A stretch of DNA of 64,000 bases from Rhizobium sp. WSM4643 (lineage in GTDB: Bacteria; Pseudomonadota; Alphaproteobacteria; Rhizobiales; Rhizobiaceae), in the NCBI RefSeq assembly GCF_025152745.1, contig NZ_CP104040.1, positions 2,666,001 to 2,730,000 of the forward strand. The letters are read 5' to 3'. Made by a program: the position numbers and the translations under genes. Shown here in pieces: positions 8,524 through 17,060 of this stretch (position 1 is its first letter; every line of letters begins with the position of its first letter). A model generated the notes under the pieces. The model ran no database searches, was not told where the DNA came from, and saw nothing but the letters and a program-made list of their open reading frames with translations.

Positions 8524-9447
8524 ATGTCAATTGCTGCGGAGGCCGTGCAGATCCGAAGGCCGGAATTTCCCCTTGCCGCCCATGGCAAAACCTTGCCTGC
8601 GGAGCGGACGGGCTGGCTGATGCCGACCGATCCCGCCATCGGCGTCGACGCCATCCGGCGCCGCTACCAGCACGATGGCTATGTCTGGCTAAAAGGCCTT
8701 CTGCCGCGGGTCGATGTCATCGATTTCCGCCACTGGGTCTTCGAACGCCTTGCCGAAACCGGACTGGTCGAGCCGGGCAGCGATTTTTCTCTGGGGATCG
8801 CGTCTGCCGGTGGCTTCGACAGAAGCCTGGCGGACCGGCGCCTTATGTCGCTCGTCCGCTCCGCCGCCTATGAAGGCTTCTGTGCGCAACCACTGCTCGC
8901 CGGCTTCATGGACGATTTCCTGCAGGGCATCTCCTATCTGCACAAGCGCAAGATCATGCGCTTCGTCCAACCGGGATCGCTGACAGCCACGCCCGCCCAC
9001 TACGATCTCGTCTATCTCCGCGGCGGCACCAGCCGCCTGGTGACGGCCTGGATACCGATCGGCGACACCCCCGCCGAGATGGGCGGCCTGGTCTATCTCG
9101 ACGGTTCGCATGCTCTGGGCACCAAGTTGGAGGCCGAATTCAGGGCGGCAAGCGGCGATCTTTCTCCGGAAGAGCAGATCAGTGCCTATAACAGCCACAT
9201 GAGCGAAGGCGGCTGGGTCTCGAAGGATCTTACCGATATGGCAGAGCGTTTCGACACCCGCTGGCTCGCCGCCGATTACGAGGCCGGCGACGTGGTGCTC
9301 CACTCGCCCTACATGATCCACGCCTCGACCATCAATCAGGACCGCAGCCGGCGGCTGCGCCTCTCCACCGACATAAGATATCAGAATGTCGACGACGAGA
9401 TCGACGTCCGCTGGAACAACCACTGGAGCCTCGGCGACATGCTGTAG
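8524..9447 (+). CDS. Phytanoyl-CoA dioxygenase (PhyH) family protein
   Basis: About 307 residues from ATG 8524 with Shine-Dalgarno GGAGGAG (an in-frame ATG lies at 8488). Fe(II)/2-oxoglutarate dioxygenase elements are visible: the metal HxD in TPAHYDLV, the segment VTAWIPIGDTPAEMGGLVYLDGSH, the distal His in YMIHAS and the Arg in RRLRLS for 2-oxoglutarate. It should hydroxylate an unknown small molecule. It is probably controlled by the divergent AraC regulator. Confidence 0.88.
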   Translation: MSIAAEAVQIRRPEFPLAAHGKTLPAERTGWLMPTDPAIGVDAIRRRYQHDGYVWLKGLLPRVDVIDFRHWVFERLAETGLVEPGSDFSLGIASAGGFDRSLADRRLMSLVRSAAYEGFCAQPLLAGFMDDFLQGISYLHKRKIMRFVQPGSLTATPAHYDLVYLRGGTSRLVTAWIPIGDTPAEMGGLVYLDGSHALGTKLEAEFRAASGDLSPEEQISAYNSHMSEGGWVSKDLTDMAERFDTRWLAADYEAGDVVLHSPYMIHASTINQDRSRRLRLSTDIRYQNVDDEIDVRWNNHWSLGDML

Positions 9448-9641
9448 CCCGACTTTCCAGTGCCCATCTTTGACCTGCGATCCGGGGCGATGGCTGCTGT
9501 AGCAGGTTGATTGGCGAAGGGACGTCCACATAGAGCAAAGCGTGGGGACCTTACTGCCGCGATCGGCGTTGATGGTCCGGGCCTTGAACGATCCCATGAT
9601 TGCCCGACTTATTGACGTAGCCGAACCGCTCGAGTTGCCTC

Positions 9642-10577
9642 ATGCCGCGTACGAACCTGAACGATATCCTGGTTTTCATGGCCGTCGTCGATGCGGGGAG
9701 CTTTATCGCCGGCGGCCAGGCGATGGGCCTGTCCCGTTCCGCGGCAGGCAAGGCGGTCATCCGTCTGGAGGACCGGCTCGGCGCGCGTCTGCTCAACCGC
9801 ACGACGAGAACGCTGAGCCTGACCGACGAAGGCCGGATGTTCTACGAGCGCGGGCTGCAGATCCTTGCATCGGTCGACGAGGCGGAGGCGAGTGTGGCAG
9901 GGCAGAACAGCACGCCGCGAGGTGTTCTCAGGCTCACCGTTCCCGATGCCTTCGGGCGGCTCGTCGTCCTGCCTTTGCTTGAAAAATATCTTCGGGCCTG
10001 GGCCGATATCCAGGTCGAAGTGAACTTCACCGATCGCCTGGCCGACATTATCGAGGAAGGCTTCGATCTGGCGATCCGGATCAGCGCGACGACGACGTTG
10101 GACACCCGCCTGGTCTCGCGCGTCATCGCCAGCTACAAGGCGCGGCTCTGCGCCTCGCCGTCCTACCTTGCCGAGCGCGGCGAGCCGGGCGATATCGACG
10201 ATATCATGGCCCACGACTGCCTCATCTTTGCCAGCCGCAATCAAAGGCAGGGCTGGCGCTTTCGCGGTGAAGGCGGTCCCTGGGTCAAAGCGCAAGGGCG
10301 CAGCCGTCTGAGGCTCGATAGCGTACAGGCGATCCGCGACGCCGCCCTGGCGGGACTGGGGATTGCCCTCCTTCCCGATTTTCTCGTCGCCGACGATCTC
10401 GTCGCCGGGCGCCTCCAGCAGGTCCTGCCCAGCCTCGAAACTGCCGACGCAAAGATCGTCGCTCTCTATCCCGACAAGCGCCTGCTGGAGCCGCGTGTCC
10501 GCCGCTTCATCGATCTGATGGTCGAGGAGCTTGGAGACCAGGGCCAGGCACGCAACCGCGACGCTAGCTCTGGGTGA
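9642..10577 (+). CDS. LysR family transcriptional regulator
   Basis: A 311-residue LysR protein. The N-terminal HTH (LNDILVFMAVVDAGSFIAGGQAMGLSRSAAGKAVIRLEDRLGARLLNRTTR) is followed by a LysR substrate-binding domain (GVLRLTVPDAFGR..., DLAIRISATT, GLGIALLPDFLVADDL). It ends with a 14-bp convergent overlap with the MFS gene. No clear divergent target is adjacent, so its regulon is not deducible here. Confidence 0.9.
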   Translation: MPRTNLNDILVFMAVVDAGSFIAGGQAMGLSRSAAGKAVIRLEDRLGARLLNRTTRTLSLTDEGRMFYERGLQILASVDEAEASVAGQNSTPRGVLRLTVPDAFGRLVVLPLLEKYLRAWADIQVEVNFTDRLADIIEEGFDLAIRISATTTLDTRLVSRVIASYKARLCASPSYLAERGEPGDIDDIMAHDCLIFASRNQRQGWRFRGEGGPWVKAQGRSRLRLDSVQAIRDAALAGLGIALLPDFLVADDLVAGRLQQVLPSLETADAKIVALYPDKRLLEPRVRRFIDLMVEELGDQGQARNRDASSG

Positions 10578-11793
10578 TAGCCTTGTCGAATCCGCGAAAG
10601 CTTTTCAGCGCCAGGGGAAAGAGGGTAGCGGCGAAATAGGCGAAGCCTGTGAGCGAAAGCGCCGCGGCAAGACCGATCATGCTGATCAGCGCGCCACCGA
10701 CGAGACCGCCAAAGGGGATGAGAACAAAGCAGAGGGCGGCGTTCATCGCGGTAACGCGGCCGGTCAACGGCTTGGGGATGCGCTCGAAGATCACCGCAGA
10801 CAGGATCGGATTGAGGAAACCCGATGCAAATCCTGCGACTGCCAGGGTGATGAAGATGAGGGCGAGCGGCGCATCCAGCGCAACAACGAGAAAACGCGGA
10901 AATCCGGTCAGCAGGAATGCCACGGTATAGACCATCAGGCGTGGCATCCGCTCGCCGATCGCAGCGGCAATTGCAGCACCAGCGATCGAGGCGCCGGTGA
11001 AGGCCGAAAACATCGCCCCCAGCAATTCCGGGCCATGGCCCGACCTCTGTGTCCAGACGGGCAGCAGCACGGCGTGATAAGCCTGGTCCAGTAGGTTGGT
11101 GGTCGCCACCATGGTGGCGATGCTGACAAGCACCACATCGCCGCGCAGAAAGCGCCAGCCTTCCCTGAGATCGCTGAAATAGGAGGACATCCCGCCGGGC
11201 CGAGCCTCTGGCGCGCCGCGTGTCGGCCCGGGGATGCCGACTCCCACAATCAGCGCAGCGGCGGCGAAGGTGACGGCATTGACGACGAGCGCCTGCCCCG
11301 AGCCGATCAGACCAATCAGCGCGCCGGCGCCGGCTGCCCCCGCCGTCGAGGCCAGCCGCTCGATAGCACCGACGACGCCGGTGACCCGTTCGAGCGGCAT
11401 GGCCGCCAACGTGGCGATTTCGGGAACCATCGCCTGCTTGGCGGCATCGGAAGGGCCGCGCAGCACGCCCATGGCAAAGACGACAGGCAGGAGCAGCGGC
11501 ATATCAAGCAGGCCAAAGAGATCGAGCAGCGGCACCAGCCCCACCACGGCCACCGAGGCGGTATCGCAGACGACGGCGATGCGCGTCGGGCCGACGCGGT
11601 CGATCAGCGGCCCACTGAGCGCCTTGGCGGCGACATAGGGCAGCATTTCCATCATCGCCGTCAGCCCGGTCAGAACCGGGCTGCCCGTCGTGCTCAGCAC
11701 CAGCCAGGGAATAGCGATGGTCGACAGCCGCGTGCCGGAAAGCGAAAGCGTCTCGGCTGCGGCAAGCGCCAGGAATGGCCCACCCCTTCTCAT
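10564..11793 (-). CDS. MFS transporter
   Basis: A 409-residue major facilitator with about 12 hydrophobic segments. The N-terminus (FLALAAAETLSLSGTRLSTIAIPWLVL) and the loop LIDRVGPTRIAVVCD between helices 2 and 3 match the MFS_3/enterobactin-exporter-like group. The start overlaps the stop of the upstream HTH gene by ATGA, so the two form a regulator-transporter operon, most likely for efflux of a small toxic compound. The 3' end overlaps the LysR gene convergently. Confidence 0.88.
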   Translation of the reverse strand: MRRGGPFLALAAAETLSLSGTRLSTIAIPWLVLSTTGSPVLTGLTAMMEMLPYVAAKALSGPLIDRVGPTRIAVVCDTASVAVVGLVPLLDLFGLLDMPLLLPVVFAMGVLRGPSDAAKQAMVPEIATLAAMPLERVTGVVGAIERLASTAGAAGAGALIGLIGSGQALVVNAVTFAAAALIVGVGIPGPTRGAPEARPGGMSSYFSDLREGWRFLRGDVVLVSIATMVATTNLLDQAYHAVLLPVWTQRSGHGPELLGAMFSAFTGASIAGAAIAAAIGERMPRLMVYTVAFLLTGFPRFLVVALDAPLALIFITLAVAGFASGFLNPILSAVIFERIPKPLTGRVTAMNAALCFVLIPFGGLVGGALISMIGLAAALSLTGFAYFAATLFPLALKSFRGFDKAITQS

Positions 11794-12434
11794 GGCTCGT
11801 CATCCCCCTCGCGGTGCGGAAGCCGGCCCGGATAGGGAAAGGCGTGCAGCATGATCGAGAACGGAACCATATCCGGGGGTGCCAGCTCTCCCAAAGGCGG
11901 AGCCACCCGCATCGCTTCGAGAATGATATCGGTCAGCCGCTTGGTCAGGGCTTCGGCCTGTTCCGCCGTCATCGGAATGATGATGTCGCTGGCCGTACTC
12001 GCCTTGCGCCATTCTGCCGGCAGCTCGGCATATTCCTCCAGCGCCTGTTGCATCTGGCCGACCTGCAGCGAGAGTGCGGCCTGGTTGAAGGCGAGATCGA
12101 GATCCAGCGTTTCGCCCTCAATCTCGCTTGCCGGCACCGAGGTGAGCTCGTGGCTGGCGCGCCACCAGCGATCGCGCCGCGAAGCATGCGGCGCTTCCTC
12201 GATGAAGCCGTATTGGGCAAGCTGACGCAGGTGATAGCTGGTGGCGCCGCTGTTCAACCCGAGCCGCACTGCCAGCTGCGTCGCCGTCGCAGGTCCATCG
12301 ACCCTGAGCATGCCGAGCATGCGCAATCGGACTGGATGCGCCAGCGCCTTCAGCGCGGTCGGATCGGGCACGACGCGGCTGATAGTGCGGGGTGCGGTGA
12401 CTGATTGAGCAGGCTGCGGGCGCGGTGTTTTCAT
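11790..12434 (-). CDS. ArsR-like winged-helix transcriptional regulator
   Basis: A 214-residue protein. The N-terminal wHTH (residues ~25-100, DPTALKALAHPVRLRMLGMLRVDGPATATQLAVRLGLNSGATSYHLRQLAQYGFIEE) is ArsR-like and is followed by a ~110-residue helical effector region. No Cys metal site is seen. It is the first gene of a coupled operon with the MFS transporter and probably represses it. Two TTTGCAAA palindromes lie just upstream. Confidence 0.85.
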   Translation of the reverse strand: MKTPRPQPAQSVTAPRTISRVVPDPTALKALAHPVRLRMLGMLRVDGPATATQLAVRLGLNSGATSYHLRQLAQYGFIEEAPHASRRDRWWRASHELTSVPASEIEGETLDLDLAFNQAALSLQVGQMQQALEEYAELPAEWRKASTASDIIIPMTAEQAEALTKRLTDIILEAMRVAPPLGELAPPDMVPFSIMLHAFPYPGRLPHREGDDEP

Positions 12435-12462
12435 GCCGCCAGCCTAGTATTACAAACATATT

Positions 12463-12484
12463 TTTGCAAATCTTTCTTTGCAAA
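12463..12484. promoter_or_regulatory. Paired TTTGCAAA palindromes, candidate operator
   Basis: Two exact copies of the 8-bp palindrome TTTGCAAA (12463-12470 and 12477-12484) are spaced 14 bp centre to centre, 29-50 bp upstream of the HTH regulator start. The spacing, a little over one helical turn, suits cooperative binding by the regulator itself. The sites also lie close to the 3' end of the cyclase gene. Confidence 0.45.
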
Positions 12485-12504
12485 ACTGTCTTGGCTGCCG
12501 CAGC

Positions 12505-13620
12505 TCAATCCGTCGGCAGGGCAAAGACAGCGCAAGGGTCGGCGATGCCGCGCAAGGTGTGCTCTCCGAGCGGCGTCAGCGCCGTCGCCGTATTCGCTGC
12601 CACCGTGCCCGAGATCAGCACGCTTCGGCCGAGCGGCTTGCAGAGCCCCTCCAGCCGGCTGACCAGATTGACGGCGGGGCCGATGGCGGTAAAATCCAGC
12701 CGGTCGGCCGCGCCGATATTGCCCCACAGGATCTCGCCGAAATGCAGCGCCGCACCGAAGGGCAGCTGCGCCAGCCCCTGCGCCTGGCGCAGCTGATCGA
12801 GATGGGCCATGCCGGCACGGCTGGCGGCGACCGCCCGAAGTGCGGCCTCGCAGGCCTCGCGATCCGCTCGGCCTGCGTCGCGCTCGCCTGACGTAGCCGT
12901 GACCGGAAAGATCGCCAGCACGCCGTCGCCGATGAATTTCAGCACCTCGCCGCCGAAGGCATGCACTGCGCCGGCGACGCGGTCAAACCAGGCGTCCAGT
13001 GCTGATATCATCACGTGAGGTTCGGTCACCTCGGAGAGGGCGGTGAAGTCGCGCAGATCGGCGCAAAGAAGGGCGGCGCGGATGGTCTCGCCGGATCCGC
13101 GGGCAAGCGCGCCGGCCTGCACTCGCGCGGCGCTACGGCGGCCGAGATAGGCTTCAAGCAGCGCTGCCCGCGCCTCGCGCGCCGCCAAAGCGGCGAGCGG
13201 CGCTGCGGCAAAACGCGCGACCTCGCGCAGCAGGCCAGCCTCGGCCGGGCCGAATGCACCTGCCCCTTCCCCGCTGGAAACCCTCGCCCAGCCGAGCAGC
13301 GGGCTGTCCGACCGATTATCCTGCGCAGGCCCGATCCGGTCCTCCCATACCGGCCCGAGCCCGGCCAGCCACTCGCGCCCGGCTTCGCTCCGCGGAGCCG
13401 CGGCAAAGGCCAAAGCCTCAATGACAGCGCCGGTCTCCGCCCGCCACAGCCAGGTGCGCCGCGCGATGATCGGATGCGGCACCGACAGCGTCAGCGCGCC
13501 GCCCAAAAGCTGCAAGCCATCGGCCAGCAGCCGGCGTCCGAGTTCGGCCAGAAACCATTCGGGACTGGGTGAGGCACCGGCCTCGTCAACCAGCCAGGCA
13601 AGGGGAGACGGCAGATCCAT
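12505..13620 (-). CDS. Soluble class III adenylate/guanylate cyclase
   Basis: A 371-residue protein without membrane segments. The N-terminal ~170 residues are a sensor-like region I do not recognise (Ala-rich, possibly GAF-like). The class III catalytic domain (residues ~180-370) has the first metal Asp in CADLRDFTALSE, the second in GGEVLKFIGDGVLAIFP with the base-selecting Lys, and NLVSRLE with the transition-state Asn/Arg. The usual GD before VN is GP (FTAIGPAVN). It should make cAMP, less likely cGMP. It is a single gene. Confidence 0.85.
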   Translation of the reverse strand: MDLPSPLAWLVDEAGASPSPEWFLAELGRRLLADGLQLLGGALTLSVPHPIIARRTWLWRAETGAVIEALAFAAAPRSEAGREWLAGLGPVWEDRIGPAQDNRSDSPLLGWARVSSGEGAGAFGPAEAGLLREVARFAAAPLAALAAREARAALLEAYLGRRSAARVQAGALARGSGETIRAALLCADLRDFTALSEVTEPHVMISALDAWFDRVAGAVHAFGGEVLKFIGDGVLAIFPVTATSGERDAGRADREACEAALRAVAASRAGMAHLDQLRQAQGLAQLPFGAALHFGEILWGNIGAADRLDFTAIGPAVNLVSRLEGLCKPLGRSVLISGTVAANTATALTPLGEHTLRGIADPCAVFALPTD

Positions 13621-13856
13621 GGCTTAACATCGCACGCTGACCGGGGCGGCCGCAAGGATGTCCCCCGGGTGAGCGCAGGCAGCCACTCCGAATGTCCATG
13701 AGGACGTTCCCATCGACTCAACCTGTGGCCCCCAAAAGGACGACCGCATCCCCTGTCGAAAACCACCGCGGTGGAAAACGAAAAATAAACACTTTAAACT
13801 TGCGCGACTTTGATTCCATTATAAGGTCGTTCATCATCGTGTGATTGAGGGGTGCG

Positions 13857-14081
13857 ATGGGTACGACATTCTGGCCGAAAGATCCGCTGGATGGAAACGA
13901 CATGACGCTGCTGACGTCGATCCTTCGGCGATGGTGCGAAAGATATCAGGTCGAACTGACGGCGGAGGAGAGCAGCCGCAAGGCGAAGGAACTTGTCGAA
14001 TGGTTCGAATTCGGCGTCAAGGATCCCGTCGAGCTCGAGGAATTGATCGACGACAAGCACTGGCTCGTCAGCAGGATCTGA
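13857..14081 (+). CDS. Small conserved-type hypothetical protein
   Basis: A 74-residue protein (MGTTFWPKDP...HWLVSRI) starting at 13857 after GAGGGG; an in-frame ATG at 13845 is possible. It is acidic and helical, with EESSRKAKELVEWFEFGVKDPVELEELIDDK, and has no signal peptide or Cys. Function is unknown. The ~230 bp upstream contain an AT-rich promoter-like stretch and the perfect palindrome CCACCGCGGTGG at 13761-13772. Confidence 0.65.
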   Translation: MGTTFWPKDPLDGNDMTLLTSILRRWCERYQVELTAEESSRKAKELVEWFEFGVKDPVELEELIDDKHWLVSRI

Positions 14082-14192
14082 CCGTAGACAAATCGGGAGG
14101 ACGCTGCCGGTCAGCGTCGACGAACCTATCTCATCAGAAAAGGCCGGGCGAAATCGCTCCGGCCTTCGTCCATTTTCACCTAAGCGAGACCC

Positions 14193-14504
14193 TTAGTCAT
14201 CATCATCCCGCCAACGCCGATCGCGATCCCAGCGCCGCTCATGGCGCCAGCGCGGACCATCCCAATCCCGGTGACGCCGCTCCCAGCCCCAGCGGGGCGG
14301 ACCACCGTAGAAAGCTACCGGCGGCGGGCGTCTCCAGTTTGGCCGGCATTCGCCCCAGCGCGTCAGATGCCAGCCGCGACCGCAGGCGTAGTCGACCTTT
14401 GTGACATTGCTCTGCACATTGATTGTCCCAAGCGGCATCGCCTCCGCGGTGCCGAACGAGAGGCTGCCGGCAAGCAAGGCAGCCGCGATAGAAAGTGCCT
14501 TCAT
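14193..14504 (-). CDS. Secreted GCG_CRPN-type protein
   Basis: About 103 residues with a signal peptide (MKALSIAAALLAGSLSFGTAEA). The mature N-terminus holds the block CGRGWHLTRWGECRPN, matching the short GCG_CRPN motif seen in rhizobial exported proteins. The rest is Trp/Arg/Asp rich with repeated RW-DRD units and ends in a run of Asp. The strongly charged tail suggests envelope or metal interaction, but no function is known. An alternative in-frame ATG lies at 14516. Confidence 0.75.
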   Translation of the reverse strand: MKALSIAAALLAGSLSFGTAEAMPLGTINVQSNVTKVDYACGRGWHLTRWGECRPNWRRPPPVAFYGGPPRWGWERRHRDWDGPRWRHERRWDRDRRWRDDDD

Positions 14505-14624
14505 CGAGAACTCCATTTTCAATCCAGCCACCCCGAGCTTATGGCCGCTAAATTGAACTGGAGATGAATTGCGCGTTCATGTTTGACGCGCGCAGAGAGC
14601 GTGGTTGGGCCGCGAGGAAACCGC

Positions 14625-15071
14625 TCAAGTTCTGCCGTAAAAAGCGTCGGGACCCGGATCACGCCCGGCGGCGACCTCGGTCAGCCGCCCCAGGTAATGC
14701 GCCCAGCCTTCCGCATGGCCGGCACATTGCTCGGCGCTCGGCAGGCCGCTATGGGTGAGCCGCAGCAGCGTTCCGCCCCCCTGCTCGATCAGGTCGATCT
14801 CGACCAGGCTCGACCCTGGCGGCACCACTTCGCTGCCATCCCAGCCAAAGCTATAGGCAAGGCGATGAACCGGAACCACTTCTCGAAACGAGCCGCGCGC
14901 AAAGCGGGCGCCGGTGACGTTGACAAGATAGAGCCCGCCAGGCTGCGGCTCGACCTGCGCCTCCGTTCCCATCCAGCGCAGGATCTTTTCCGGGTCGGTC
15001 ATCAGCGCGAACACCGCGGCCGGCGGCGCCGCGATATGCGCCTCGCGGTGGACGACGAAGGGGTCTTGCAT
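14625..15071 (-). CDS. SRPBCC (AHSA1-like) family protein
   Basis: About 148 residues from ATG 15071 after GGGAGAGAG. It begins FVVHREAHIAAPPAAVFALMTDPEKILRWMG and ends GHAEGWAHYLGRLTEVAAG, the pattern of activator-of-Hsp90-like/START-fold proteins that bind a hydrophobic ligand. Such genes are often next to ArsR regulators, but none is adjacent here. The 15072-15320 segment upstream shows no gene I can support. Confidence 0.8.
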   Translation of the reverse strand: MQDPFVVHREAHIAAPPAAVFALMTDPEKILRWMGTEAQVEPQPGGLYLVNVTGARFARGSFREVVPVHRLAYSFGWDGSEVVPPGSSLVEIDLIEQGGGTLLRLTHSGLPSAEQCAGHAEGWAHYLGRLTEVAAGRDPGPDAFYGRT

Positions 15072-15320
15072 CTCTCTCTCTCCCGTGGTTGCCACGGCCC
15101 TGCCCGCCTCCGGTGGAGACGGCGCATCCTGTCTTGCCGTGCTATTCTGACGTGAATGTCCTCACTGGATGCATGTAGGCGCAAGCGCATCCTCAGCAAG
15201 AGGGCTTGCCCGTCGCGATCAACCAACAAGCGAAATCGCCGCTTCGGAGCCCTGATCCTACATTGGCCGCGAAGCATTTCGACCTATTGCCAGCCCGTCG
15301 CCTTCCCCCTATTGTTCGCA

Positions 15321-15459
15321 CCGTTCTCAGGGCGGGGTGCAAGTCCCTACCGGCGGTGTGTAATCAGATTGCGAGCCCGCGAGCGCCTTCTCAGGAAGGG
15401 TCAGCAGATCAGGTGAGATGCCTGAGCCGACGGTCATAGTCCGGATGAAAGAGAACGTG
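15321..15459 (+). ncRNA. FMN riboswitch (RFN element)
   Basis: The conserved RFN blocks are visible in order: CGTTCTCAGGGCGGGGTGC with AAGTCCCTACCGGCGGTG, then AGCCCGCGAGCGCC, GGGTCAGCAGATCAGGTGAGATGCCTGAGCCGACGGT read in parts, and CATAGTCCGGATGAAAGAGAACG. It ends about 80 bases before the ribH2 start. A GCCGC-CCTT-GCGGC hairpin follows but has no U tract, so control may act on translation (AAAGGAG just before the ATG) rather than termination. FMN binding should lower ribH2 expression. Confidence 0.95.
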
Positions 15460-15538
15460 CGTTCCTGCCGCCCTTGCGGCTGTCGGGGACGTTCGTGATC
15501 GCCTTGGGTGATGTGTCTTTTCGCCAAAGGAGATTACC

Positions 15539-15973
15539 ATGACACCCACCCGCTATGCCTTCATCAAAGCCAGCTGGCACGCCGACATCGTCGACCGCGC
15601 CCTTGATGGCTTTCATCAGCTTATTCCGCCCGAGCAGATCGATGTGTTCGATGTTCCCGGCGCATTCGAGATGCCGCTGCTGTCGCGCGATCTTGCGGCA
15701 ACTGGACGCTATGCCGCTGTCGTTGCCGCCGCCTTCGTCGTCGACGGCGGAATCTACCGCCACGAATTCGTCGCCCAGGCCGTCGTCGATGGGCTGATGC
15801 GCGCCGGCATGGATACCGGTGTGCCGGTGCTGTCGGTGTCGCTGACGCCGCATCAGTATCAGGAAACCGAGCATCACAAGCAGATCTACCGCGCACATTT
15901 CGTCGAGAAAGGGCGCGAGGCAGCAAAGGCGGCTCTGACGATCGGCAAAACCCGCGCCGCCCTTGCTGCGTAG
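15539..15973 (+). CDS. ribH2: 6,7-dimethyl-8-ribityllumazine synthase, type II
   Basis: A 144-residue protein, normal for the family. Lumazine synthase blocks are present: RYAFIKASWHADIVDRALDGF, DVFDVPGAFEMPLLSRDL, GAF substrate-contact region, and ETEHHKQIYRAHFVEKG near the C-terminus. The last resembles RibH2 of Brucella and rhizobia rather than the housekeeping RibH1. It condenses the 5-amino-ribitylamino uracil and a butanone phosphate to lumazine in riboflavin synthesis. It sits alone behind an FMN riboswitch, the arrangement known for type II enzymes. Confidence 0.93.
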   Translation: MTPTRYAFIKASWHADIVDRALDGFHQLIPPEQIDVFDVPGAFEMPLLSRDLAATGRYAAVVAAAFVVDGGIYRHEFVAQAVVDGLMRAGMDTGVPVLSVSLTPHQYQETEHHKQIYRAHFVEKGREAAKAALTIGKTRAALAA

Positions 15974-16230
15974 GAACTTCCTGCACGCCGGCTCGACGAG
16001 CCGCAGGACGACAGACGAAGTGGCGGGGGACCGACCCCGCCGCCTCATCGGATCGACATGACCTCACCAACCGCAGGAATGAAAGCGACGCGCCGTGTGT
16101 CGCAGCGGAATCCGCTAATACCGGCCAAATCAGACAGAATAATTGATTCGACGACCCCACCGCGCCGTGGTCAACTTGGCCCGTCACGTGTCCGCAATTC
16201 TCAAGACATCCAGAACCCAAGGAGCTTAAG

Positions 16231-16920
16231 ATGAGCAATGCACTGCGCAGCGAAACCCCCATCGAGACCCCGAGAACTCAGCCCGTCGACACCAAGCTCG
16301 AGGTGGTCGTCATCCCCGTTTCCGACGTCGACCGCGCCAAACGTTTTTACGACGGGCTGGGTTGGCGGCTCGACGCCGACTTCGCCAATGATGCCGATTT
16401 CCGGGTGATCCAGTTTACCCCGCCCGGCTCCGGCTGCGCGATCATCTTCGGCAAGAACGTCACCGCCGCAGCCCCCGGCTCAGCCCAGGGGCTTTATCTT
16501 ATCGTCTCCGACATCGAGGCAGCCCGCCGCGATCTCATCGCCCGCGGCGTCGAGGTGAGCCAAGTGTTCCATGACGCGGCCGGCGTCTATGCCGGCAAGG
16601 ACGAGCCCTATCTGTTCGGGCGGCTGCGGATCGCCGGCCGCGATCCCGATCACCGCAGCTATCGCTCCTTTGCATCTTTCAAGGATCCCGACGGCAACGG
16701 CTGGCTGTTTCAGGAGGTCACCACGCGGTTGCCGGGACGCATCGATGCCGACGAGACGAAATTCACGACGTCGACAGACCTTGCGTCAGCGCTGCGCCGC
16801 GCGGCGACCGCTCACGGTGAACACGAGAAACGGAACGGCGGCAAACACGACGAGAACTGGCCGGACTGGTACGCCGAATACATGGTCAGCGAACAAGCCG
16901 GCAAGCAACTGCCCTTATAG
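16231..16920 (+). CDS. VOC (glyoxalase/dioxygenase fold) family protein
   Basis: A 229-residue protein with start 16231 after AAGGAGC. The VOC domain (residues ~25-165) has paired beta-alpha-beta modules: VVVIPVSDVDRAKRFYDGLGWRLD, CAIIFGKN, LYLIVSDIEAARRDLIARGVEV and ASFKDPDGNGWLFQEVTTR. A ~60-residue charged tail (HGEHEKRNGGKHDENWPDWYAEYM) follows. The tail resembles those of glyoxalase-like proteins often annotated as bleomycin/oxidative-stress related. Substrate is unknown. Confidence 0.85.
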   Translation: MSNALRSETPIETPRTQPVDTKLEVVVIPVSDVDRAKRFYDGLGWRLDADFANDADFRVIQFTPPGSGCAIIFGKNVTAAAPGSAQGLYLIVSDIEAARRDLIARGVEVSQVFHDAAGVYAGKDEPYLFGRLRIAGRDPDHRSYRSFASFKDPDGNGWLFQEVTTRLPGRIDADETKFTTSTDLASALRRAATAHGEHEKRNGGKHDENWPDWYAEYMVSEQAGKQLPL

Positions 16921-16952
16921 GCAATGGCGGCGACATCCTCTGAGAAGCAACG

Positions 16953-16985
16953 GCATTTCGGTATGGCGCGCCCATGCCGAAATGC
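16953..16985. terminator. Hairpin between convergent genes
   Basis: Arms starting GCATTTCGG and ending CCGAAATGC (14 bp with one G-U pair) around a 5-base CGCGC loop lie between the VOC gene and the convergent ampR gene. It lacks a T run on the plus side, so it may be a Rho-assisted end or a repeat copy. Confidence 0.4.
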
Positions 16986-17060
16986 TCTATCGTGTCTTAG
17001 CCTAACATTACCGATCTCCTTGCCGGCGTCAGATCGAGTACCGGGATCCGCCAGAAGCCG

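Noticed and set aside
10564..10577. Frameshift or fusion of LysR and MFS genes
   Set aside because: The genes are convergent on opposite strands and simply overlap by 14 bp.
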